A stretch of DNA of 64,000 nt, taken from contig JAQFVV010012512.1 in the NCBI GenBank assembly GCA_028023455.1, forward strand, positions 2,575,935 through 2,639,934, given 5' to 3'. The position numbers and the translations under genes are program-made. The notes under the pieces were generated by a model. It searched no databases and was not told where the DNA came from. It was given only the letters and a program-made list of their open reading frames with translations. Numbering within the stretch: the stretch's first letter is position 1; each line of letters starts with the position of its first letter. The DNA is from Epiperipatus broadwayi (lineage: Eukaryota > Onychophora > Udeonychophora > Euonychophora > Peripatidae). This document shows positions 49,128-62,360 of this stretch, piece after piece.

Positions 49128-50392
49128 TTATATATTCTGACCTTGCCCGTGCATCCTCACTTCCAGATATTATATGATATGAAATAAAACGGGTTCTATC
49201 TCAGTTAATAATTAACAACTAAAATATTTAGCATTAAAATTAAAATATTTCACTAGCTCAAATTTAAAATACGAATAAGGTTCAGTTTATAAAAATAAAT
49301 TAAATAAATATTTAATATTTTCATGAGACTTGAAGTGAAAATACAGGTGACAAGATAGATTACATTGAGCCAATATCCCACAGGATACTACCCCAATGGC
49401 ATAAGAACACTATCCCCCCTTTTATTACTATTTCAAATAACAAACTCATAGTATTCTTACGACTTTAATAACTTCTACTCACTAAGATTAAACCAATAAT
49501 TAAATCTTAATCTTCTATTTATAATAATCTAGCTCAAATAAAATAATCTCAGGTTCATAAAGTTTATTCTAAGTTAATTTTAAAATACGGTAGTAAAATA
49601 TGAGAAGGGATTTTATGTCATAATCTACTACACTGAAACTAATAATAATAAATAACTAATAATATTCTTCATTGTTTAACTAATTCTGTATATCTTTTCT
49701 TTTTACTATAATTTTATTACCATAATAAAATAATGAATAATATAATATGATCTTATATCTTCATGTAATAATATAATAAATAAATACGTGGTAGCATTTT
49801 AATAATCTGACAAACAAAATATGTTTGGCAACTGATAGCATATAATTTAATATAATATTGTGATAACTGATTTATGACCAATAAAATAATGTAAGATTAT
49901 GATTATTTAATTATAATGAATACCAATAAAATATTTAAAATTCTTAAAATAATTCTCTATTTATCTTTTGTGCAAAATTATATATTTGTTTCAGTTATTA
50001 TGCATATATCGTGATTTCATGCAGCGATGTGGAGAAATAAATAACTCGGACACAAAATTTTTGAAATAACAAAATTTAACAAAGTTTATTACTAACAACA
50101 AATAAATAAACAATTTATTTACACTATTTACAGTGGATATCCTTAATTTTTTTATTTTACAGTTTGATCTACCGGGTTATAAAAAAAATAATTTATATTT
50201 CAATTATATTTTTATTTAGATTTAGGACAAAATTTAAAAAAATGTTACTATTTGATTTCTCATTATGGTTAACTTATTACAAATATATTTATCTACTTTA
50301 TTAGCAACAGCATTTTATCCTTAATATTATTAAACTATCTTATTTTAAAAATTCATACCTAGAAAAAAAAAAATTCTATAGAAAACAAAATT
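49128..50392. other. AT-rich intergenic DNA
   Basis: No gene recognised. No clear hAT terminal inverted repeat was found by eye. Confidence 0.5.
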
Positions 50393-50790
50393 TTATAATG
50401 AATATGGATTTCTCAAAATATTAAAAAAAATTTCATCTTGTAAAAATTGTTCTGAATATCTTTCATTAAGCTTCACAACTTTCTTTTTTACTTTTAACCA
50501 TTCCAACTCTAATAATCTAATGTCTTGCATCAGTGTGTGCAACCTTAACAGATTGTTCAATATTTTTTCCATATTTTCTTCAAATATTGATAAGTGATCT
50601 TTACTGCCAATAGATTTTATTTGAAATTCTGGATTCTGTTTTACATTATTATTAGGCAAGTAGATTGAGTTGTTGACAAAAGGCTAACAATTCTAGATTT
50701 TGCTTCTCAGCTTCCGACAATGCCTTCTCAATCTCACAATTAAAATCGGCATTCTTTTTGTGAATTTCATCTTGTAAAGTCAAAGATGTT
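50393..50790 (-). pseudogene. Unrecognised coiled-coil-like coding fragment
   Basis: I do not recognise the family. Minus frame starts inside SLTLQDEIHKKNADF near 50785, continues EIEKALSEAEKQNLELLAF, then needs a one-base shift (extra T in CTTTTG near 50688) to enter a clean 88-codon frame (SIGSKDHLSIFEENMEKIL, TLMQDIRLLELEWLKVKKK) ending ...NPYSL at 50393. Composition is helical and charged with heptad-like leucines. The single shift suggests a pseudogene or an exon with a sequence error; no clear splice sites. Confidence 0.5.
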
Positions 50791-50799
50791 ACACAAAAT

Positions 50800-53700
50800 A
50801 TTATCCAAAAATTCAGTACTAGATTTTAGTATTTATCACACAATGTTTACTAATCATAATATATTCTTCTTTAAGCCTTACTTTAGTATGATATAAGTGT
50901 AATCATCAATATATTTTTGTTAATCAATAAACAAAAAATATACTATGCATATTGTTTACATAATTTACTTTGTACTATTGTATTTTAAAATATGCAATAC
51001 TTATTTTCTCTTAAAAAAAAATAATACTAAAGCATTTTAAAATTATTACCACTTTAAAGAAAATATCTTTGTTTAGATACTTTATTTTAAAAAAGTTTAT
51101 ATTTCATTTCCGAAATAAAATTCAAAATATATTCGATGATTCTTTTCTTTCCTTAGGATACTTTGGATCTTCAATTTTAAGTTATAACGTCCTATTTTTT
51201 CTAAGCAAATAAACTAATCTTATACAAAACGATAGCATAACCTAAGTTCTAAATTATTTATCATTTCTCTTAAACATATCTTACTAAACGATGCAGTTAC
51301 ATGAAATAAAGATAGCGAAAACAGATGCATAGGATTAAGGAAGAAAGCTAGAGTATTACTCTTAACATATCTCAAAATCATGGCACAGTGCGAAGAGGTA
51401 GGACATTTACCTGCCTAATATCCTCTAGTACAGGGACGATGTTAAAGCTATTTCTTCAGCTTTATTAGAACATCAAATATTTAAAGAAATATAAACACTG
51501 TCCAAATAAAATGTGTATCAGTCATAGGGCTATGTTAACTATGCTGATATTCACATAAAGACTAAATATTATTTCCATTCCTTATAACATCCTATTTTTT
51601 AAAACAAATACATCAACTTGGTTTCCTGCTAACTATAGTACTTCCAAGCCACTATCTCAACATTATTTCTCAAGATTTTTCTACATCTTACATTGATAAA
51701 TAACTATCTGCATTTACAAAACAATAAATAAAATTCATTAATAGTTAAACAATCTTACTATCCCATAAGAAAAGTTACTTACTTCATTGCTCTGTATGTT
51801 TAATCATATACAATCTACTTAGACAATATTTGAATATCCAATAACATGAAAATTTTAAAAGAATCACATAATTATTTGTTATGTTGGATTATATCACTAA
51901 TAAAAAAAAAATAATAATCTCATATGCATATTTTCAAATCAATCCTATCTCATAATGTTTTTTTTTTTTTAATGTTGTATGAAATGCGGTACATATAAGT
52001 AAAAAACCTTTACACTTCATTCTTCCAATTTATGGATGATCTAAAGAAAACAAAAAAATATACATTATAAATTATCAATAGTTATTATTATTACCAATAA
52101 CCTTTATCTAGTCATCGTGTTCAGTAGGCTTCCTTTATCCACTTGAGCATTGCAGATATATAAAAAAAATTCACACCCATACACTTTATATTAAAATATT
52201 TTTAGCTAAATTATTAGATTGTTATATTATAAAATTTTAATATTAATAAATTAATGTTTTTATGTTTTTCCTAATCTTATATAAAAATTTAGATTTAAAC
52301 TAGGTTAACAAAATAAAAAAAATCAAAACTATAGTTACATATTTTCTTGACGATAGTTCCTGATAAGTCCAAAATGTTTATCATTTTCTCTAGAGTTTTT
52401 TAAAAATGTTCTCCTCTAAGCGCGTTAAAGTTTAAAATAAAAATAATTATTAATCCATTTAGTAAAATTTAGAAAATAATCCTTGGTTTTAATTTTTAGG
52501 ACGATAATATTAATTAATCCCATGAAGCTTCTTAATCTTCTCTACCAATATTCTCTGCATATCCGATGCATCAATCCATTTAATTTAACTTTAAAAATAT
52601 TCGATAAACTTTTAAGTACTATTTGTATTTCCATGGATCCATCTTTTATTCAACTATGTGTTCACTTTTTTATATATGTTTCCTTCTTGATACATTTAAA
52701 CTTTCGTTTGGTATTTTTATAAATCTCTTTTAAAAAAAAAAAAAAATGTTACCTTCAGAAAGGATATAACATTTTACTCCTTTTGATATAATATTATATA
52801 AAATAATTCATGCAATATACAATTGTTTTATTACTATTTAAAAAAATAAATCTTGGATAGGCTTATAAATAATAATGCGTCTCCAATTTTTTCATTAGAC
52901 TCCGTATGATGTCCGAGCTGTGGTGTTTTAGGTACCAAAACAGTTCTTCGGTGAAATATTAATAAAGCTGTATCAATAAATATTCCAAACATTTTTTTAG
53001 CATTACAACTTATATCCATTTTATTTCGTAGTATATCCATTTTTTATTGCGTAGCTTAGGTTAAACTTTTAGATAAAATACGACTGGTATGTACTTTAAA
53101 AAATTAGAAAATCATCTCCACGAAGTTTCTAAATTATTATATTTTAAAACTCTCTTTTGCAAAAAATACTTTTAAAATTATCAATTAATTTTTTGCAGAT
53201 AAAGTTATAAGAAAGTACTAAAAAAAAATTGACTAAATTAAAAAATTTTAAAAATAAATACTATCTCTTTGAGAGCTGCTAATATACCTTTCTTTGGTTT
53301 CAATACATTATTAATCTCCCTCTATACCCCTGTGCAATTCATATTTATAGTCTGTAAGAATACCTATTCCTATTGGTTAATTCTTACTTTAGCTTGAGAA
53401 CAAATTTACATATTTTCAATTTCAAGTAGAATTGAATTTCAAAATTAGAAACTATGATGTAATAAAATTTAAAAATATTATTTAAAATTCCACTTTTAAT
53501 TCAATTATAACTTTATTTAAATTATTTAATCTTTTAAAATAACATTTAATAACTTATTCCATTTCTTAATATTCAATTTATCAATTTTTATTTAAATAAA
53601 ATATTTAATTTTTATATTATGAATGTATTCGTCTTTATTACATTACTTAAACATTATATATGATAGTTAACTTAATGTTTAATACTATTTACTTTTATGA

Positions 53701-54780
53701 TAGGCAATAATTCTATCCAATTCTATAATATAACTTTTAAAATATTTTAAACTTTGTTATTATTTCAAACAAGCGTGTGTGTGAGAGTATACATTAAAAG
53801 TCACATGATTAATAACTTTGACAGACGATTTTTAATCTATTTCTCTGCCTAGATTTATAAAATTGATAGACTTATTATATTATATAAAATAATTATAAAA
53901 AATTTGGAAGAACAATTTAGAAAATATAGAATTAGATATAATTTTCACCATTGCAAAGTTTATTTTAAAAATATACTATATTAATTTTGACTATTTAAAT
54001 ATGATTACAAATCTAAATATAGCATTTATTAAATTATACATTTTAAACTATTAAAATCGGATTTTTAAATATACTTTTAATTTTTATAGCTGTGTTATTT
54101 AATATGGCCAGCTTTTACAACCATATGCAACAATATTTTAAGCTTTACATAACTATTTTTAAATGATTTTATACTACGTATTCTCTTTAGCTTCAAATTG
54201 TGCTTTAAAGATATAATTGACTTAATATAATTAATGTATTAAAAGAACATATTATAAAATTTAAAATTTTTAGTAATTGACTGTTATAAACTATTACTGA
54301 CTTATAGAAAAGGGCACAATATAAATTTTTTAATAAAACATTAAAATGTAAATTATATCACTCAAATTTGAGGTGTTTTGCAAAAAGGTGCTGATGACTC
54401 TTTCTCTTGCCCTTATACAGCCTCTAAAATATGAGAGCTATGACTTATATCTGTTTGTATACCAACAAAAGAACTTTTTATATCAGTTAAAAGTGCTATT
54501 AATCCTGAGATGGTATCTGTTTTTTACATTTTTAAACTAAGACAAGAGGCTTTGTATTTATTAAACAATGTTCGAAATGGTACAAAATTATCCTTGTTTC
54601 CTATTTAGATTCAAAACTAATATTAGTCAGTTAATACCTATTATTTATCAATAAATATTAAAATATGAATAGTAATTTGCTTTTTCATTCAGTGTACTGA
54701 ATAGTCATAGAGATATTAGTTCACTAGCCATTGTACGTTGCTTGGTGGCACTGCTTCTGTGGAAAAACACAGATGTTATT
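50800..54780. other. AT-rich intergenic DNA
   Basis: No supported gene. Frames at 52483-52722 and 52834-53040 lack recognisable motifs; the latter could be an exon but I have no evidence. Confidence 0.5.
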
Positions 54781-54783
54781 TAC

Positions 54784-54900
54784 ATGGACGAACCTATGAC
54801 TAATATAGCACTATGATCATAGTAGCCATCATCCACATGATATAGTTTACAAAACTAAACCTATGACTAATACAATACTACAATCATAATAGCCGTGTGA
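54784..54900 (+). repeat. Short direct duplication
   Basis: Two similar units, AACCTATGACTAATATAGCAC and AAACCTATGACTAATACAATAC, each followed by a CATAGTAGCC/CATAATAGCC segment, about 67 bases apart. Confidence 0.7.
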
Positions 54901-55239
54901 TGGAATTATTTTATATGTATAGGCATAGAAATGGGGTGTCCAGCTTTCTGTGGTGACACTTTCTATGCATACAATATACAATGGCAGTTCGCTACTGTTT
55001 AATATGACAGTGTGTGGACTTCAATATCATGGAACTGTTGAAATGTGCTTGCAAATAAATGTCCTACATGGAAACTGATGTAGTATTACCTACTACTCTT
55101 AATTATCAGCCTATTGGCAAGGTTTGTGTATGCAGTGTAGAAGCATTGGAAATTTCAAAAAGGCTAGGCCACAGCACAATTGTAGGTGTTCATGAAAGAG
55201 TCACATTTTGGTTGTGATACATATGAAAGAAACAAAATG

Positions 55240-56085
55240 GCTGAAGGTAACAGTGGAATTTTCCAACTGTGGGAGCTGCCCAACACTGAATCTAATGCTG
55301 TTCCTTTTTGCAGCCCAAAAATCCTACCACATGCCAATCAATGTGCATGTGGTAAAGATATGAGTCTTAGCAGATGAACCTGGCAGTTTTTGTGCTGCTA
55401 CTGCTCTTGCAGATGAACCATCTCCATTCACAAGGGGATGGGGTTTGAGGGTGCCAGGATGCCCTTCCTCAAAGCGTTGCACCTCATTTATTTGTGGAGC
55501 TGAGAGCAGCTCACCATTCAATGTGCCAAAGATGATCTACAACTATCCAGACCTGTAGCAGTAGAGTGAACAACTGGTTTCAGAGAGCTCTGCCACCTAA
55601 GCCTGGTGTTGCATCCCTGCTGTCAAATTGGCAGTCCTGGACTACTCATGAAGGTAGATGAACCTCTTTTTACATGTCACAAAAACTACCAGGGAGGGAT
55701 GCTTCCACAGTAGTGGATCCTCAGACATCTGTGCAGGGAGACAGGTGAATGTTTTACATCTTCCATCCCCTGTTGCTCAACAGTGACTGCTGGATGCCAC
55801 CCAGGAGCACATGAAGGCCAAATCTACCATCTATTCAGACTGTTGAAAGGGGTATAAGACCACTGCCCTTGAGGCAGCAGGCTTTAACCACCTAGCTGTT
55901 TACCACTGATATAACTTTGCTGACTCCAGCATTAGTGCCCACACCCAGACTATCAAGAGGTTGTGGGGCCTACTGAAATGGCAGAATAAAAAACACCATG
56001 GCACAGCATGCCAATATCTAGAGAATTATCTTGCAGAATTTATTTGGAGACCCATTCATAAAGGTCAAGTCATTTTAAAAACCAT
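55240..56085 (+). pseudogene. Merlin-type (IS1595/ISXO2-fold) DDE transposase pseudogene
   Basis: Order of family segments across shifting frames: zinc-ribbon-like CACGKDMSL near 55350; the KALHLIYLWS segment near 55475-55505 typical of the N-terminal helical region; VDE-type first Asp (VDEPLFTCHKNYQGR, codon 55657-55659); second Asp in YSDC (55838-55840) followed by TGA where Trp is usual; HTQTIKRLWGLLKW near 55940-55985, where the third catalytic Glu (IExLW in the family) is Lys at 55955-55957; tail ENYLAEFIWR near 56020-56055. At least one frameshift lies between the two Asp codons. Dead copy; terminal inverted repeats not found by eye. Less AT-rich than its surroundings. Confidence 0.82.
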
Positions 56086-56439
56086 ATTACACAAAATGAC
56101 CCCAACACAAATAACAAGTTTCAAAAGATATTTTTGTCTGTTTGTTATTGAAATTGTTATTCGAAATGGTTATTGACAAGCAGTTTTGTTTGTTTTAAGA
56201 GCCATCAAAAAATTCAAATGTTATTAATAAATTTATTTTTGCAATAGTTGAGATTAATTTGTAAGACAATCAATTTCAATGGTTTTTTGGGGGGTTATTT
56301 TTTATTTTCTTTAAAAACTTTAATATTAAAAGCAGAATGTCAACTTTGAAAGGGAGAGGGTGGGGGGAAGTAAGTAGGCATAAAGAACAACAGAAAAAAA
56401 ATGCTTGTCATTACTTATTTGAAAAAAAAGTTGGCCAAA

Positions 56440-57715
56440 AACAAAAACCAGTCTCTGATTAGTTATTATTAAAAAATCATCTTTTTTGTGTAACTACTGT
56501 AATAAGAAGATAACACAAAATGATGAAAGGAGCAAAAGAAGCAGTCTCTGATTAATTATTGTAAAAAAAGGCCATCTTGTCTTTGACATTTTGTGTAAAT
56601 TGTAAGATAATTTACTATTATTTACTATTACAGAAATAACATAAATGTTTAAGAGTCACAGCCTGGTAATGTTATATTGGTCTGTTTTTTCAGACAAAAA
56701 GAACCACCAAGCGATGTAAAGTGGCTAATTAACCAGTACCGTCATATATAAATAACTAGAGAGATGCGAATCTAGTTCAATATAAATAATTGTAGTTATT
56801 ATCATTTCGTAGAATTGTATATATTTTAAGTCATCTACAGCTAAACTACACATGTTATTCAATGTTAGAGAAGCAACTTTTTGCTATGTTTTTTTGTATG
56901 TTTTAAATTAATTTGTTTTTATAAATCGGTGAAGAATATTCCCATGATGTATATAAAAAAAATTGTCATATATTTCCAATGAAAATTTCTAGATTATGAT
57001 AGTTATTTGATTAAAAAGTTATGTCCTCTCTTTAGGGGCACCTGATGAAAATTTTAAAGGATGTTTAATACTCGAAATAAAAATAATTCATTTTTTTTCC
57101 TAATAAGCAAGCAACCGATTTATCAATAAGTAAATTTGCATATTTAAAAAAATGCAGTCTTAAAAATATTAGTTGAAAATAAAATCCATTTTTTTATTTT
57201 TGTTTAAGCACTATTTTTTACAACCTTTTCATTAAAATGTGTCATTTACAAAATCTTTTTTTTTCCAATTGGAATATAGACCTGGTATGTATATTTACTT
57301 TTTTTTTCTGTAATAATAATTTCTCGAATAAGATTAACTACTTTCCATTTCTATTTTTTCAAGTAATGGTGGTAATTGAGAAAATGTAATCATTTTATGT
57401 GTCTAACAGCTGATTCTTCAGATCGTCAAAATCATCAACCCCCTCCTGCACAAATATAATTTAAAAATGTAATTTAGAAAGTAATGTTTTCTCAAAAAAA
57501 AAAGTAAATGCACTTTTAAAAAAAAAATGTCTTAAAAAAAAATAAATGTAAATCCCTATAAAAAAGAAACAGGTGAAAGCATTATATTTATTTGTTTTTT
57601 AATAAATAATAACAAAATTGTAAATCAGCCCAGTAACGTTATATCTATTGGTTTTTGACTAATAACAGAGCCATCAAGCGGTGGGCGACAGCTAGTTGGC
57701 TAGTCGACTAGAACC
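56440..57715 (+). repeat. Diverged repeat pair and short tandem segment
   Basis: Blocks at about 56628-56750 and 57606-57712 share AATAACA...AGCC(T/C)(G/A)GTAA(T/C)GTTATAT...CCA(C/T)CAAGCG(A/G)TG and GGCTA. A CAGTCTCTGATTA segment is also repeated at 56449 and 56543. Class unknown. Confidence 0.5.
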
Positions 57716-57980
57716 TCAATTTTTTACAATTTTCTCTTTTTAAATATGATGTTTTTTTTATTATTTCAGTACTGATCAATCTTTAATTAAGCATTATTTC
57801 TCTCTCTTATAATTAATAATTGCTCACATATAAAGTTTCTAAAAACTAGTAAAATTGATAAACTGCAGAAAGAAAACCAATGCAAATAGAGAGACAAAAT
57901 CTTCCATACAGTAGTAAAAACAGTAATCAATGGATGCAAGGTTTATGTATAAAATCCCTATGTAGCGCTTATTAAGCCAA

Positions 57981-58023
57981 TATCTCAGACTAGTTTCTAA
58001 CTTGTGACTTTCATCAGTAAAAA
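57981..58023 (-). ncRNA. Possible hammerhead ribozyme, weak stem II
   Basis: Minus strand: TTTTTA, CTGATGA (58011-58017), AAGTCACAAGTTA, GAAA (57994-57997), CTAGTC with a canonical GUC site, then TGAGATA, which can pair with TTTTTA through G-U pairs. Stem II is poor and stem III very short. Low confidence. Confidence 0.3.
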
Positions 58024-58079
58024 GCTTTGAATTTGAGAACACTACACCTAGATCTTGGGTTCTGATGCATCCCATTAGC

Positions 58080-60336
58080 AGCCATCTTTTATCTTTTTAG
58101 TTAACTATAAAGCTATGAGTGCAAAATAAAAATATAATAATGTCTTCAATTCTATCTCATTCTCTTCTAACCCAGTTCAGCATCTATACATTTTGGTATG
58201 TGGTGGCTCATGATTAAAATTGTTGAGGGTACTGTTTCAGAAAATTTGTAGCCCATGGTTTTAATATTGTGTAAAACAAAACAAATATATTTTTAAAAAA
58301 AATATACATAAACTTGATAAAATCCTAACCACAAAAAAAATTACAATTCATGCAAACACGGAAAGCAAAACAATGCATTTTTTATTTCACAGCTGCAAAG
58401 CCAATTTTTCTGTCAGTACTATTCAGAATTAAAGCTATGAATATGCTTCTTGTTGCTCTTTATGCCTGGCTGAGATATTTAAATATCAGATGTTGAATGA
58501 CCTCTTTTCTTAACTACAAATTTCACATGGAGAGAGAACTGTGAAAAATTAAGCTGTTGAAGTTCACTTACAGTCCCAGAACTTATTTGTTAGAAATGAC
58601 AGAGACTTAAAGATGCTATGAATAAATTATTTAAATTTTCTGTAAAATAATAAAAACAAACTGTGGATTAAATAGAATAGCTGGGAGCATGATAATCACT
58701 TAAATCTATGCTTTACGACATTCAAGAATATAGTACAAGATTTTTAAGTACAACACATTCCAAGTTGAAAAGAAGATTAAATTTGCACATTAGGGTCAGA
58801 ACTGTACAAGTTTCTTATCTTGAACATGTGCACACGTACACAACAGCCAATATCACACCATTGAATATGTGTTAGATATGTAAAGAATATATAGTTTTAT
58901 ACAAGGATTTTTGTACTTTTTTCAAAAAGTAGAGAGAAAGTTATTGATACTAAGCTTAAGGATTATATAATTCACAAGTTTAAAAAAGTAATTAAAGAGA
59001 AAAAGTCTACTTGTACTATTTTCTTATGTTATTCAAAATAAAATTTAAAATCTGTGATATGAAAGAATGAAAATACTTTACATTTTATTCACCATGAGTT
59101 GAATTGTCAGGCATGAATATTTATTATTTTAATGTTATTAGTAAAATCATGCTTTAAAAACGTTTTAAATATAAAAACACTTACTGAAATGATAGTTTGA
59201 AGAGGATGCTCTTTAATACATGAGAGCAATAAAATGTTACCTTAAATTTTGAAGAATGTAAAAGATAATGATCTGAAAAAGCCTTCTCTTATGCATAAAC
59301 ATTATCATGCTTTGTGACCCATGCATAAGAAAGCTCAGCACTAGCACAAAAGCTGCAGAATTATGTAGCTTAATGAACATAAAATTAAGATGTGAGCATT
59401 TAAATGATATTTTAGCATCATATATGAAGGTTTGGACAAAATCTCTATCAATTGACCATACTTTTTACATTTTCTCAGATAGCAAGTAATTAATGTATAT
59501 TCATCAAATTTTTCAGTTCATTATTCTACACTTAGATTAATCTATGAAGCTTGTGTATGTTATGCTTTATTAATGATATATAATCCAGAAATACAATGTT
59601 AAATTCTACCATGATTGTGGCAACTAAACCATATATAAAATAAAATGTGTTTGCATGTATAATTAATTGTATTTCACTATTTTTAGATACTTGCTACAGA
59701 TTCTTTATATACTGTTATCAAAGAGGTCATTTTGCTTTGGTATAGCAATTTAGAAAGAACAGGGATGCTGAAAAAGTGTTTTAATAGTATCTACTTTATT
59801 AATCAAAGATGGATGGAATATGATGTATTTAATTATAGTATACAAATATTTGAATCATAATTACTTACTTAAATACACCTTAAAATGATTAAGAAGTGAA
59901 CTGTCTCATAGATATCAGGAACTAAACCATATATCAAATAGTACATGTTTATATCTGAAATATATTAGATTTCACTCTTGCTTACAATTTAGAACACATG
60001 CTACTTCTTATTGTAGCTATGTGTATCTCACTACATGCATTAAGTATGTACATTGAATACAACACTAATATTTAAACAGCATTTTTTTATTCTAAAACCT
60101 TGGTAAAAAGAGTGTTAAGTTTTGTTTAAGTAATGTGAATGTGAGTTCCTTCACATCTCATCCCAAACAAGTGTTCTGGCCAAAACAAATTTTTAAAAAA
60201 TGTAGCCTGCTAGTTAGTTGTAAAATTAATTGGGAAAAATAAAAACAGTTTAATTAAAGTTATCAACTTTGCAATAGAAGTTTTAATAAAATTCCATTAA
60301 TAAAAGTGTGGAATTTCAGATTTAATTTGGATTACT
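58080..60336. other. AT-rich intergenic DNA
   Basis: No gene recognised. The 60-codon frame at 59307-59489 has no known motif. Confidence 0.5.
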
Positions 60337-60337
60337 A

Positions 60338-60409
<72 letters not shown>

Positions 60410-60410
60410 C

Positions 60411-60496
<86 letters not shown>
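60337..60496. repeat. (AAT)n microsatellite
   Basis: About 160 bases of AAT units with single interruptions, directly before the hammerhead array. Confidence 0.95.
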
Positions 60497-60497
<1 letters not shown>

Positions 60498-60645
60498 TGA
60501 AACACAGGCTTTTTATATACCTGTGGCTATATATATGTAATATATAAGGTATATGAGCACAGACTTTTAGATGACCCATCACTTTCCACTCTATCTAATA
60601 ACACTGATATACTCAAGCACATATATGCTGAAAAGATAAATAATC

Positions 60646-60689
60646 ACCAATATACGTATTTCATGCTAAACCAGCAATCATCAGTTGGT
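60646..60689 (-). ncRNA. Type I hammerhead ribozyme (unit 1, minus)
   Basis: 44 nt with stem I ACCAA/TTGGT, intact CTGATGA and GAAA, stem II TGCT/AGCA over GGTTT and stem III built on ATACGTAT. Predicted cleavage after ATA before TTGGT. Confidence 0.87.
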
Positions 60690-60828
60690 CCAGATTTTCA
60701 ATTGGATGGACAGTTGAAGAGTTGGAGTGTGTAGTAGATTGGAGCCTATCCATTAAAGTATGAAGATTGTCTATCTTAATATATATCTGAGCACTTATAG
60801 TATATATGTGTGGGAGATGATAATCTGG

Positions 60829-60872
60829 ACCAACTGATGATTGTTGGTTTAGCATGAAATACATATATTGGT
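60829..60872 (+). ncRNA. Type I hammerhead ribozyme (unit 1, plus)
   Basis: Stem I 60829-60833 with 60868-60872; core CTGATGA 60834-60840; GAAA 60856-60859; stem II TGTT/AGCA (one G-U pair replaces C-G); cleavage predicted between 60867 and 60868. Confidence 0.85.
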
Positions 60873-60972
60873 GATTATTTATCTTTTCAGCATATATGTG
60901 CTTGAGTGTATTAGTGTTATTAGATAGAGTGGATAGGTCATCTGAAAGTCTGTGCTCATATACCCTATATAT

Positions 60973-61021
60973 TAAATAATAATAATAATAATAATAATAA
61001 TAGTAGTAGTAGTAGTAGTAA

Positions 61022-61071
<50 letters not shown>

Positions 61072-61104
61072 ATAATAATAAATAATAATAATAATAATAA
61101 TAAT
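60973..61104. repeat. (AAT)/(AGT)n tract between units 1 and 2
   Basis: AAT, then AGT, then AAT trinucleotides. The same compound design occurs at 61585-61722 and 62199-62360, where (AAC)n is added. Poly-Tyr, poly-Asn and poly-Ser frames through it are artefacts. Confidence 0.95.
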
Positions 61105-61255
61105 AACTGAAACACAGGCTTTTTATATACCTGTGGCTTTATATATGTAATATATAGGGTATATGAGCACAGACTTTCAGATGACCCATCACTCTCCACT
61201 CTATCTAATAACACTGATATACTCAAGCACATATATGCTGAAAAGATAAATAATC

Positions 61256-61299
61256 ACCAATATACATATTTCATGCTAAACCAGCAATCATCAGTTGGT
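61256..61299 (-). ncRNA. Type I hammerhead ribozyme (unit 2, minus)
   Basis: Same design; stem III reads ATATGTAT. Core intact. Confidence 0.86.
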
Positions 61300-61438
61300 C
61301 CAGATTTTCAATTGGATGGACGGTTGAAGAGTTGGAGTGTGTAGTAGATTGGAGCCTGTCCATTAAAGTATGAGGATTGTCTATCTTAATATATGTCTGA
61401 GCACTTATAGTATATATGTGTGGGAGATGATAATCTGG

Positions 61439-61482
61439 ACCAACTGATGATTGTTGGTTTAGCATGAAATACATATATTGGT
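61439..61482 (+). ncRNA. Type I hammerhead ribozyme (unit 2, plus)
   Basis: Same as the unit 1 plus copy, including TGTT in stem II. Core intact. Confidence 0.85.
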
Positions 61483-61584
61483 GATTATTTATCTTTTCAG
61501 CATATATGTGCTTGAGTGTATCAGTGTTATTAGATAGAGTGGATGGGTCGTCTGAAAGTCTGTGCTCATATACCCTATATATTA

Positions 61585-61701
<117 letters not shown>

Positions 61702-61871
61702 TAATAATAATAATAATAATAACTGAAACACAGGCTTTTTATATACCTGTGGCTTTATATATGTAATATATAGGGTATATGAGCACAGACTTTCAGACGA
61801 CCCATCACTCTCCACTCTATCTAATAACACTGATATACTCAAGCACATATATGCTGAAAAGATAAATAATC

Positions 61872-61915
61872 ACCAATATACGTATTTCATGCTAAACCAG
61901 CAATCATCAGTTGGT
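61872..61915 (-). ncRNA. Type I hammerhead ribozyme (unit 3, minus)
   Basis: Same design as unit 1 minus, with all core bases and a TGCT/AGCA stem II. Confidence 0.86.
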
Positions 61916-62054
61916 CCAGATTTTCAATTGGATGGACGGTTGAAGAGTTGGAGTGTGTAGTAGATTGGAGCCTGTACATTCAAGTATGAAGATTGTCTAT
62001 CTTAATATATATCTGAGCACTTATAGTATATATGTGTGGAAGATGATAATCTGG

Positions 62055-62098
62055 ACCAACTGATGATTGCTGGTTTAGCATGAAATACATATATTGGT
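62055..62098 (+). ncRNA. Type I hammerhead ribozyme (unit 3, plus)
   Basis: Stem II is TGCT/AGCA (fully paired, unlike units 1 and 2 plus); core CTGATGA and GAAA intact; cleavage predicted before TTGGT at 62094. Confidence 0.86.
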
Positions 62099-62200
62099 GA
62101 TTATTTATCTTTTCAGCATATATGTGCTTGAGTGTATCAGTGTTATTAGATAGAGTGGATGGATCGTCTGAAAGTCTGTGCTCATATACCCTATATATTA

Positions 62201-62283
<83 letters not shown>

Positions 62284-62291
62284 CAGTAGTA

Positions 62292-62327
<36 letters not shown>

Positions 62328-62360
62328 TAATAATAATAACAACAACAACAATAATAATAA

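Noticed and set aside
57047-57085. CTGATGA ... GAAA pair suggestive of a hammerhead
   Set aside because: The segment between is too long and no stem I or convincing stem II forms.
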